Source of the DNA: CAZESH01 sp964514665
GTDB lineage: Bacteria; Bacillota; Bacilli; Paenibacillales; KCTC-25726
Direction of reading: 5' to 3'
NCBI GenBank assembly: GCA_964514665.1
Contig: CAZESH010000105.1
Span: 1-12,670, forward strand
Length of the DNA: 12,670 nucleotides
Position 1 is the first letter of the stretch, and each line of letters opens with the position of its first letter. The notes beneath the pieces were generated by a model, which saw only the letters and a list, made by a program, of their open reading frames with translations, searched no databases and was not told the DNA's origin. A program made the position numbers and the translations under genes. This document shows, piece after piece, positions 1 to 5,111 of the stretch.

Positions 1-126
1 ACGAACTTATTTGACGCTTACTCTGCTTCAGCATTATCCTGGGTCATTGGTCAATATATTGTAGAAAAAAAGATTTCGAAAAAAAAGAATGAAGATTTCA
101 GCAAAACCAATGTGCTATTATTATAA
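1..126 (+). CDS. Possible C-terminal end of an unidentified protein (partial)
   Basis: Frame 1 is open from the first base to a TAA at 124-126 and gives about 41 residues. The first half is fairly hydrophobic (residues roughly 3-20, including LSWVIGQYIV). A very lysine-rich stretch follows (EKKISKKKNE), and the end is a short Leu run. A hydrophobic segment followed by a basic tail would suit a membrane protein C-terminus, but I do not recognise a family. The stretch is short, AT-rich and cut by the window edge, so an open frame here could be chance. It sits about 60 bp upstream of the broken integrase remnant on the same strand. Confidence 0.3.
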   Translation, partial: TNLFDAYSASALSWVIGQYIVEKKISKKKNEDFSKTNVLLL

Positions 127-189
127 TAACTAAATGGGTAGGGTATAACTTTTATTACCACATTGTTTTATGGTTTTAAAAACGGTTAG

Positions 190-318
190 GAGTTTGAATC
201 CATTCAGGAGCTTCTCGGGCACGAAACTCCCAAGACGATAAAAATTTATACACATGTTAGCATTAAAGATATTCGCAGGATTTAAAGTCCGCTGGATCGA
301 TTCATGATAAAAAATTAG
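190..318 (+). pseudogene. Tyrosine recombinase (integron-integrase-like) C-terminal remnant
   Basis: The frame gives the typical end of a tyrosine recombinase: IQELLGHETPKTIKIYTHVS. It contains the catalytic GH histidine and the nucleophilic tyrosine within IYTHVS. Everything upstream is missing, because an in-frame TAG lies at 187-189, so the Arg/Lys/His catalytic residues of the N-terminal part of the domain are absent. A TAA at 283-285 interrupts the frame, but the downstream codons still read SPLDRFMIKN and then TAG at 316-318. The normal protein therefore probably continued, with a Lys codon AAA mutated to TAA. The IYTHV...SPLD ending is shared by integron integrases and related Bacilli enzymes. 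The remnant cannot be functional alone. It lies just upstream of attC-like repeats around the toxin-antitoxin pair. Confidence 0.75.
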
Positions 319-369
319 ATCACTTTGAATAACAATACAAGATTTCGTTTATACAATTAGCCTAAGGTT

Positions 370-388
370 TTAGACGAAATTCGTCTAA
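370..388. repeat. Perfect 19-nt palindrome
   Basis: Arms TTAGACGAA and TTCGTCTAA (9 bp each) surround a single central A. The right arm overlaps GTCTAAC at 383-389, the proposed left core of the first attC-like site, so the palindrome may be part of a recombination-site hairpin. An operator is also possible. Confidence 0.5.
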
Positions 389-434
389 CATCCATCTAAA
401 GTGTATAGACGAGTTCACAGAATAAGAGTTAGGC
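383..434. other. attC-like recombination site, left flank of TA cassette
   Basis: The stretch starts with GTCTAAC (fits integron core RYYYAAC) and ends with GTTAGGC at 428-434 (fits GTTRRRY). The two cores are complementary apart from one G-T position. The left end shares 11 of 12 bases (TCGYCTAACATC, 381-392) with the site at 1146-1157 on the other side of the toxin-antitoxin genes. The 52-nt length is at or just below the short end of known attC sites. Internal pairing is weak (TCTA/TAGA only), so the structural test expected of attC is not clearly met. Confidence 0.3.
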
Positions 435-441
435 GACATCA
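428..441. repeat. 14-bp inverted repeat, left copy
   Basis: GTTAGGCGACATCA here is the exact reverse complement of TGATGTCGCCTAAC at 1141-1154. The pair brackets the toxin-antitoxin module (484-1051) and its operator. This suggests that the module was inserted as a unit, either as an integron-like cassette or as a small element with inverted ends. Confidence 0.7.
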
Positions 442-483
442 GAAGCACTGAATATTTTGGAGGTTGAGTCAGAGATGCCAGTG

Positions 484-789
484 TTAGAGTAGGAATTCAT
501 ATCTTCTTTTTGCATGAAGCACCCTTCGTATTTCAACCATGTCGTCAAAAACTACATAGAAGATAAGGTAATTCCCATTGATAATCACACGATAATTTAA
601 TGCTTGTAGTCTGATATCTTTTGGAATTGTACCTCTGTTTGGGAAGTAACCTAATATGGAAATCGATTCATCAATTTGATTTAGTAAGTTTATTGCCGCC
701 TCAGGATCATCTTGAAGAACATAATCAATGATTTCGATCAGATCCTGTTCCGCAGAAGGGACGTATTTAATTTGATATTTTTTCTCCAT
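484..789 (-). CDS. RelE/ParE-family toxin
   Basis: The 101-residue product is the usual size for the RelE/ParE superfamily. The N-terminus (YQIKYVPSAEQDLIEIIDYV) is the typical first strand and helix. A PNRGTIP loop follows, and the C-terminal core reads YRVIINGNYLIFYVVF, then VEIRRVLHAKRRY, the common end with basic and aromatic residues. Such toxins either cut ribosome-bound mRNA (RelE type) or poison DNA gyrase (ParE type); the sequence alone does not decide between them. Its ATG overlaps the antitoxin end by 23 bp, giving antitoxin-first order with translational coupling. GAGGAG lies upstream as ribosome binding site. The frame looks intact. Confidence 0.85.
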   Translation of the reverse strand: MEKKYQIKYVPSAEQDLIEIIDYVLQDDPEAAINLLNQIDESISILGYFPNRGTIPKDIRLQALNYRVIINGNYLIFYVVFDDMVEIRRVLHAKRRYEFLL

Positions 790-1051
790 GAATACGACTC
801 CTCAATTTTTCCATAACTTCTTGATGATCGATTTTTGGGATATTTTGATCCGCACTTTCCTTTTCAGCAATGGCAAGTTTTTGGTAAAGTTCAATTAAGG
901 ATTGTTGTTTTTCGTACAGAGCATGACTCATCACAACGAGATCGCCTTGACCATTTTTCGTGATGAATACGGGTTCGCCCTCTTTGTGACAGGTTTCAGA
1001 TATTAAATTAAAATTATTACGCAAGTCGGAAATCGGTCGGATTATTGGCAT
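767..1051 (-). CDS. Phd/YefM-family antitoxin
   Basis: The 94-residue protein starts MPIIRPISDLRNNFNLISE and continues GEPVFITKNGQGDLVVMSH. This is the Phd/YefM N-terminal DNA-binding fold: 'P...SDLR..', then the 'PV.ITKNG....V.MS' strand pair. The C-terminal half is charged and helical and is expected to wrap around and neutralise the toxin. I chose the ATG at 1051 over the upstream GTG at 1060 because that GTG lies inside the ribosome binding site (GAGAGGTGA), which is about 6 nt from the ATG. The gene is first in the operon and overlaps the toxin gene. It probably represses its own promoter through the inverted repeat at 1080-1109. Confidence 0.87.
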   Translation of the reverse strand: MPIIRPISDLRNNFNLISETCHKEGEPVFITKNGQGDLVVMSHALYEKQQSLIELYQKLAIAEKESADQNIPKIDHQEVMEKLRSRIHGEKISN

Positions 1052-1079
1052 GAATGTCACCTCTCAAATAAATAATACC

Positions 1080-1109
1080 TATATTTTATCATAATGATGA
1101 TAAAATATA
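1080..1109 (-). promoter_or_regulatory. TA operon operator: 13-bp perfect inverted repeat over the promoter
   Basis: Arms TATATTTTATCAT (1080-1092) and ATGATAAAATATA (1097-1109) are perfectly complementary around AATG. The repeat lies about 30 bp upstream of the antitoxin start. On the minus strand it covers a TATGAT that can serve as -10, with a weak TTGTGT or TTCTTG as -35. Phd/YefM antitoxins commonly autoregulate by binding palindromes over their own promoter, so this is the expected operator. Confidence 0.65.
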
Positions 1110-1140
1110 CACAAGAATTGTATTTTGGGGGTTATTCAAA

Positions 1141-1206
1141 TGATGTCGCCTAACATCATGTTCCTGCTGCAGGGCATTCCCCCCTTGGTCTGCAGAAGAA
1201 TTAACG
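1141..1206. other. attC-like recombination site, right flank of TA cassette
   Basis: TGATGTCGCCTAAC (1141-1154) is the inverted partner of the repeat at 428-441 and contains GCCTAAC, a match to the integron RYYYAAC core. From that core to AATTAACG at 1206 is 59 nt. Inside are two CTGCAG copies (1167-1172 and 1190-1195) that could pair as a stem. The expected closing GTTRRRY core is not intact; ATTAACG sits where it should be. The site is therefore either degenerate or not a true attC. Confidence 0.3.
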
Positions 1207-1231
1207 AAGAAGCGGATTCAGTAGACACATT

Positions 1232-1265
1232 GATTTTCCCAAGATAAGCATATCTAAGGAAAATC
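1232..1265. repeat. 34-nt imperfect palindrome
   Basis: GATTTTCC, CA, AGATA, loop AGCA, TATCT, AA, GGAAAATC: 13 of 15 positions per arm are complementary. No T-run follows on either strand, so it does not look like a terminator. It may be a protein binding site or the remains of a repeat element. Confidence 0.5.
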
Positions 1266-1456
1266 GACGTCAGGAACACCAAACGTTATCTGAAACCAGT
1301 TCAAGGAGTGAAGGACATTAAATTAATAAAGATATCATGATTAATAAATTTTGTCATATTATTTGCCGGATGCAATGAGAAGAAGCCAGGAATTATGAGA
1401 CAAAGTCGATGACTATATATAACATGTTACAATTCGGGTCGGTACCAGTGGTCATT

Positions 1457-1489
1457 AAAAAAGATGACTCCTGATGAATTCAGAAGTCA
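1457..1489 (-). terminator. Rho-independent terminator for the amt operon
   Basis: Read on the minus strand, a 10-bp stem with one mismatch (TGACTTCTGA / TCAGGAGTCA) and a 5-nt loop is followed by TC and six Ts. It lies about 200 bp past the stop of the last minus-strand gene (1693), in the right direction to end the amt transcript. Confidence 0.6.
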
Positions 1490-1692
1490 CCTATTAGCTG
1501 CCTAACCTAGGGTCCTTTTGTAAAGAATGTCCACAAATACGGGTTACAGTTCAGAGAAAGCGTGGGAGGTTTTCCTCTAAATCTTAAGTCGATTGCCCTT
1601 GAGGCAATCAATTGAGAAACCGTAGATGCAGCAGCATTTGTACATCAGCCGAGGCTTCATCGATTGTACATTTGGCCGGCCGCAGATCTTGT

Positions 1693-1959
1693 TTATTCGG
1701 TTTGCTGCGGAACCAGCCTTTGTGAGGCCGGCTTATGGGCATGCTCATAAGCATTTTCCAGTTCCAGTTCGTGATGGACATTAGGGTAATGTTCCAGTAC
1801 GCTGTTAAAACTGTGGTTTTCGTGGCGGATCATCCTGACGAATAACCATACGAAGATCAATGCCGCCACAATAAGGGAGATCCAAACACCCGGAGAATTC
1901 GGACCGAATGTAAAATACGCTTCGGCTCCTTCCCAATCCGTAATCGGACTAGTATTCAT
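1693..1959 (-). CDS. Small single-pass membrane protein downstream of amt
   Basis: The 88-residue protein has one clear membrane helix at about residues 27-44 (WISLIVAALIFVWLFVRMIR). The N-terminal segment is short and uncharged-to-acidic (TDWEGAEAYFTFGPNSPG). The C-terminal half is hydrophilic and rich in His and Glu (HENH, YPNVHHELELENAYEHAH). By the positive-inside rule the RMIRH side is probably cytoplasmic. I chose ATG 1959 because GTG 1968 falls within the GGAGTG ribosome binding site. It lies 41 bp after amt on the same strand and is probably co-transcribed. The place where a GlnK gene is often found next to amt is taken by this unrelated protein, so an accessory role in transport or assembly is a reasonable guess. 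No family recognised. Confidence 0.75.
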   Translation of the reverse strand: MNTSPITDWEGAEAYFTFGPNSPGVWISLIVAALIFVWLFVRMIRHENHSFNSVLEHYPNVHHELELENAYEHAHKPASQRLVPQQTE

Positions 1960-2000
1960 AGTGATCACTCCATTCTTTTATTTTGAATTGAAATATTAAA

Positions 2001-3326
2001 TCATGATTCTTTAAGGGGGGCGGGGAAGAGGCCTCCCGGCGTTGCCGGAATCCCTTCGGGATAAGCCGAGGCAGGGATCTCTGCCAAATCGAGACCGATG
2101 GCTTCCACTTCAGGCGGAATACGAAGTGCGTTCATTTTTTTGAGAACATAGGAAACAAGATATCCGGGTATAAAGCCTACGGCTATCATGACGGCAGCGC
2201 CGATCAATTGTCCCGTGAGAGAAGTTTCCGGCCCGTTCACGTTGGGATATCCGGATGCGAATATGCCGGCACTCACCAGACCCCAAACCCCGATAAATCC
2301 ATGAACGGTGATCGCCCCTACCGGGTCGTCAATCCCCCTGCGTTCAAGCAGTTTTCCGATAAGCGGAATGAGCAGCCCTCCTATGGCGCCAATGATCATC
2401 GCCAGAGCCGGATGATATAAATCAATTCCGGCAGCCACCGAGATAATGCCTGCCAAACCGCCGGAAATGGTCCAGAAAGGCTCCCCTTTTGAAGATAAAT
2501 ATGCCCCTATGATCCCTCCCGCAAAACCCATTAAGGCATTAAAAGCAAATGCGGAAAGGGTGGCGGGTGTTCCGTAAATCGTCACCCAATCCCCGCCTAC
2601 CACAAATATGATGCAGCCGGCAAGGAAACCGAAAAATCCGATAAAAATCAGCATAAAACCGAGCATCGTTAAAGGCAAATTGTGTGATGGGATTGTGCGC
2701 GGCTTTCCATCTTTGCCGAATTTGCCGATTCGCGGTCCCAGATTCAATACGACCCCCAAGGCAAAAAATCCCGCAATGGCATGAACGCAACCGGCGGCAC
2801 CGGCATCATGGAATCCGAGCTTTGTCAACATCCATCCCTGGCCGTTCCAGCCCCATGCCGCTCCCAAAATCCAAACGAAGGAACCGAGAATGGTTGCCAG
2901 GATCATAAATGCGCTCATGCGAATCCGCTCAATAACCGCCCCGGATAGAATCGATGCCGTTGTGGCGGAGAATAAAGCAAAGGCTCCCCAGAAGACCCCG
3001 CTGGCATGATCCGCAAGATTCGGACCCATGTTGGGGCCCCATGGCAATGAGGTTAATGCCAGTTCATCGGATCTTGGCACGAATCCGTCCGGAAATGCGT
3101 TGTAAATCCACCAGCCGATAAAGAAAAACGAGGGGAAAATGACCGCCAGTGTCATTAAGTTTTTCATGGCTGAAGCGAGCACATTTTTAATTCGGGAAAC
3201 CCCAACTTCATAACAGAGAAATCCTGCATGGATGGCCCACATTATCGCAATACTCCACCAATAGAAAGCTTCAACACTCATCGATCCGAATAAATCGAAT
3301 GCTTTTTTTAACTCCTGAACCTCCAT
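2001..3326 (-). CDS. amt: Ammonium/methylammonium transporter, Amt family (divergent)
   Basis: The 441-residue, highly hydrophobic protein fits an 11-helix Amt channel. The N-terminus has the AMT1-like 'HAGFLCYEVGVSRIKNV' pattern. SGAVIER is at 129-134, and the first pore histidine H182 lies in DAGAAGCVHAIAG (174-186). SHNLPL is at 214-219, the second pore histidine H342 is in VHGFIGVWG, and a C-terminal GLDLAE...AYPEG resembles the conserved Amt tail. Amt proteins move NH4+/NH3 and methylammonium inward. Differences from typical sequences: GFFGFLAG where GWFGFNAG is usual, and IPAS where HGE is usual in the tail. The start ATG has GGAGG 9 nt upstream. No glnK follows. Placed beside amine-oxidation genes, it may import methylamines as well as ammonium; that is inference. 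Confidence 0.9.
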   Translation of the reverse strand: MEVQELKKAFDLFGSMSVEAFYWWSIAIMWAIHAGFLCYEVGVSRIKNVLASAMKNLMTLAVIFPSFFFIGWWIYNAFPDGFVPRSDELALTSLPWGPNMGPNLADHASGVFWGAFALFSATTASILSGAVIERIRMSAFMILATILGSFVWILGAAWGWNGQGWMLTKLGFHDAGAAGCVHAIAGFFALGVVLNLGPRIGKFGKDGKPRTIPSHNLPLTMLGFMLIFIGFFGFLAGCIIFVVGGDWVTIYGTPATLSAFAFNALMGFAGGIIGAYLSSKGEPFWTISGGLAGIISVAAGIDLYHPALAMIIGAIGGLLIPLIGKLLERRGIDDPVGAITVHGFIGVWGLVSAGIFASGYPNVNGPETSLTGQLIGAAVMIAVGFIPGYLVSYVLKKMNALRIPPEVEAIGLDLAEIPASAYPEGIPATPGGLFPAPLKES

Positions 3327-3358
3327 GTTTCCAAACCTCCCATCACAAGTTTATGATT

Positions 3359-3375
3359 TGTAAGATTACATAACC
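3359..3375. promoter_or_regulatory. GlnR/TnrA-like box upstream of amt (7 of 8 fixed positions)
   Basis: Read on the minus strand, GGTTATGTAATCTTACA matches TGTNA-N7-TNACA at seven of eight fixed bases. It lies about 33 bp before the amt start, overlapping or just downstream of the predicted transcription start, a position that would suit repression. It includes the smaller palindrome TGTAA-GA-TTACA. Confidence 0.3.
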
Positions 3376-3380
3376 CAATC

Positions 3381-3409
3381 ATTACACAAAATCCATACCA
3401 ATAAAACAA
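3381..3409 (-). promoter_or_regulatory. Candidate sigma-A promoter for amt
   Basis: On the minus strand, TTGTTT (3409-3404), a 17-nt spacer and TGTAAT (3386-3381). The -10 matches at five of six positions; the -35 is poor. The spacing and the distance to the amt start (about 55 bp) are suitable. Confidence 0.35.
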
Positions 3410-3484
3410 AAAAATACCGAATATTGAGAAAATTTAAACTTTTAAAGGGCCGTCAAGTCGCGTCTTCGAGCTGAAACCGTTTTA

Positions 3485-3835
3485 CTAAGCTTCCCCTTCT
3501 TTCCGCAGTCCACAGAAAAAACCGATCCCGTAAGTGGGCGAATCAAAGATGATTTCGCTGCCTTTCGGGAAATAAAACACATCACCCGCAACTGCTTTCA
3601 CCGTCTCGTGATTCTCGTCCGTAATCCACATTTCGCCTTCCACGATGAATTTCATTTCGTCATAGGTGTAAGTGTATTTCAGGGGCTTTGAATGCTCCAT
3701 GCGGAAAAAACCGCAAGTTATCGCCTTTTCCGGATCATTCGTACTAATGATATCTTTTAGAAACGCTTGTGTTTCAGCTACACCCATAGATGGGAGATCT
3801 GTTTTGATCGCTTTGCCAATATGTATAAACGTCAT
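3485..3835 (-). CDS. Small cupin-domain protein (EutQ/Cupin_3-like)
   Basis: The 116-residue protein has one beta-barrel cupin: YTYDEMKFIVEGEMWITDE (about 56-74) is cupin motif 1, and GDVFYFPKGSEIIF (84-97) is motif 2. The 'YDE.K.I.EGE' form resembles EutQ-like cupins, where Glu side chains stand in for the classical HxH metal ligands. Substrate unknown; such proteins often bind or isomerise small ligands, or act as accessory factors in amine or sugar catabolism. I chose ATG 3835 because the upstream TTG at 3850 overlaps the GGAGGTG ribosome binding site, which is 6 nt from the ATG. It lies between iclR and amt on the same strand, so a link to amine metabolism is likely but unproven. Confidence 0.75.
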   Translation of the reverse strand: MTFIHIGKAIKTDLPSMGVAETQAFLKDIISTNDPEKAITCGFFRMEHSKPLKYTYTYDEMKFIVEGEMWITDENHETVKAVAGDVFYFPKGSEIIFDSPTYGIGFFCGLRKEGEA

Positions 3836-3894
3836 AACGAACACCTCCAATTTTCAAATTCATAAGGGGATTATTACTTCAATGCACAAAAGCT

Positions 3895-3918
3895 TTATTT
3901 TTTGCGATTTGTCATCAT
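3895..3918 (-). CDS. Micro-ORF (7 codons) with perfect Shine-Dalgarno, upstream of the cupin gene
   Basis: On the minus strand GGAGGTGAT is followed after 5 nt by ATG ATG ACA AAT CGC AAA AAA TAA (MMTNRKK). This is as strong a ribosome binding site as any real gene here, yet the frame stops after seven codons, 59 nt before the cupin start. It could be a leader peptide, the stump of a deleted gene, or chance. Confidence 0.3.
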   Translation of the reverse strand: MMTNRKK

Positions 3919-4007
3919 CGAGAATCACCTCCAAAATAAAAAAATTACAAGTTGAGATATATTCATGAAAGATAACACGACATTAAAATCTCATATTTAT
4001 AAAAAAT

Positions 4008-4029
4008 AAAAAAGAGCACATTTCTCTTA
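4008..4029 (-). terminator. Weak terminator downstream of iclR
   Basis: Read on the minus strand: AAGAG, a 7-nt loop AAATGTG, CTCTT, then a T-rich run. The stem is only 5 bp, so efficiency is doubtful. It lies about 100 bp after the iclR stop and would separate iclR from the cupin and amt genes. Confidence 0.3.
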
Positions 4030-4121
4030 TGATGGGAAAAATGAAATTTTTCTCGATAAATCGCGATGATTTAATCGCAAAAAGGGATTGGCTTCGAAGA
4101 AGGAGAGGGAGTGGGGGAATC

Positions 4122-4880
4122 TTATTTGAGTTTGATCCATCCTAATTGTTCCGAAATTTCGACTGATGACTTTTTTGCCGCATCGATCATTTCTTTTATC
4201 CGGGCTGCTTTGAACCTCGTTTCAGGTCCGGCAATACTAATCGATCCGATAATTTGATTATCCCAAGTGAAAATGGGGGCGGCGATTCCTACTGTTCCTT
4301 CGGTCGTTTCCCCGATACTGACGGCATAGCCTTTTTTCCGGATGAACATTAATTCCTTATCCAGCTTGTCTTTGTCCTCATCCGTCAATATCAATTCCAT
4401 GGAGAGTTCTTTTATGATTTGCTGCTGCAGCTTTTTCGGCAAGAAAGCAAATATTACTTTTTTTGATGCTCCTTTGCACAATGGAAGCTTCATGCCGATC
4501 GGCTCGGCGATTTTCAACATTTGCGGAGAATCCACACAATCGACGAATACCCCGTAATTTCCTTCGCGGACGGTTAAATATATGCTTTCTTTGGTTTGTT
4601 TGGCCAAACGCTCCATGATCGGCATGGCAGAGTTTCTGACGGACATGTTCTCCCATATCATCAGCCCCAGCTGCATTAAAGTCAATCCGAGCCTAAACTT
4701 TCTTGTTTCCTTGTTCTTAAATACAAACCCGTGTTCCGCCAAGCTGGAAAGCAATCGGTGAACGGTTTGGACCGGCATATCGAGCTGCTTGCTGAGTTTC
4801 GTGGCGCTCCATTCCGTTTCATGCTCATTGGGAATTAATGCGTAAAGAAGACGAATCGATTTATCGATGACCTCTGACAT
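4122..4880 (-). CDS. IclR-family transcriptional regulator
   Basis: The 252-residue protein has the full IclR layout. A winged helix-turn-helix lies at about residues 5-65 (DKSIRLLYALI, then WSATKLSKQLDMPVQTVHRL, then EHGFVFKNKETRKFRLG). A linker helix follows, then a C-terminal effector-binding domain containing LPLCKGASKKVIFAFLP, the EGTVGIAAPIF segment near 209-219, and IGSISIAGPETRF near 228-240. IclR proteins bind small metabolites and repress or activate adjacent, often divergent, catabolic operons. This gene is divergent from the N-demethylase operon across a 231-bp region that holds palindromes. The likely job is induction of that operon by an amine or by a pathway intermediate. Start ATG with GGAAGGTGAG upstream. 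Confidence 0.9.
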   Translation of the reverse strand: MSEVIDKSIRLLYALIPNEHETEWSATKLSKQLDMPVQTVHRLLSSLAEHGFVFKNKETRKFRLGLTLMQLGLMIWENMSVRNSAMPIMERLAKQTKESIYLTVREGNYGVFVDCVDSPQMLKIAEPIGMKLPLCKGASKKVIFAFLPKKLQQQIIKELSMELILTDEDKDKLDKELMFIRKKGYAVSIGETTEGTVGIAAPIFTWDNQIIGSISIAGPETRFKAARIKEMIDAAKKSSVEISEQLGWIKLK

Positions 4881-4921
4881 CTGCGCTCACCTTCCTTTTT
4901 CCCGATAATTATTCTGAATTA

Positions 4922-4938
4922 TGTGATAATACATTACA
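4922..4938. promoter_or_regulatory. GlnR/TnrA nitrogen-control box (perfect consensus match)
   Basis: TGTGATAATACATTACA fits TGTNA-N7-TNACA at all eight fixed positions, with the usual AT-rich centre. In Bacilli this palindrome is bound by GlnR or TnrA according to nitrogen supply. It sits directly downstream of the predicted iclR -10, over the likely iclR start point, and about 100 bp upstream of the predicted promoter of the N-demethylase operon. Nitrogen control of iclR, and so of the whole pathway, is the inference. Confidence 0.55.
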
Positions 4939-4967
4939 AAAATATAACACAAAAAATGCATCGTCAA
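4939..4967 (-). promoter_or_regulatory. Sigma-A promoter of iclR
   Basis: On the minus strand TTGACG (4967-4962), a 17-nt spacer and TATTTT (4944-4939). The -35 matches at five of six positions and the spacing is ideal. It lies about 60 bp before the iclR ATG. Confidence 0.5.
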
Positions 4968-5036
4968 GTAAAAAATATACAACATCCCGCTATATGGGAA
5001 ATTTCAGTATGAATTCGAACGAATAGATGTAACAAT

Positions 5037-5057
5037 TATGATATATAAAATATCATA
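5037..5057. promoter_or_regulatory. 8-bp perfect inverted repeat, candidate IclR operator over the dmm promoter
   Basis: Arms TATGATAT and ATATCATA around ATAAA. The left arm contains TATGAT, the best -10 candidate for the plus-strand operon; 17 nt upstream only a poor -35 (TTCGAA, 5014-5019) is present, as is common for regulated promoters. A second short palindrome ATTCG-AA-CGAAT (5013-5024) covers that -35. Either could be the regulator site. Confidence 0.4.
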
Positions 5058-5111
5058 GAATTAAGCATTTAAAATCACTAATCAAGTCAAATCGTAAGAG
5101 GAGGTTCCGAA

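Larger units (their letters stand above)
1110..1692. other. Gene-free accessory stretch of about 580 bp
   Basis: No convincing gene on either strand. The stretch holds an attC-like site (1141-1206), a 34-nt imperfect palindrome (1232-1265), and a 9-bp direct repeat ATTAATAAA (1322-1330 and 1340-1348). It also holds a minus-strand terminator (1457-1489) and a small hairpin with arms GATTGCC/GGCAATC (1591-1597 and 1603-1609). From 1341 a broken frame reads like a lipoprotein signal end (VILFAGCNEKKPG) but has no start and soon stops, so it may be a decayed gene. Confidence 0.6.

Noticed and set aside
1322..1348. Two ATTAATAAA copies 18 bp apart as replication iterons
   Set aside because: Only two copies in AT-rich DNA, with no replication gene nearby.
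1960..1968. GTG start giving a 91-residue form of the small membrane protein
   Set aside because: The GTG is part of the GGAGTG ribosome binding site for the ATG at 1959.
2208..2908. Plus-strand frames of 70-74 codons inside amt
   Set aside because: Shadows of the transporter gene; no ribosome binding sites.
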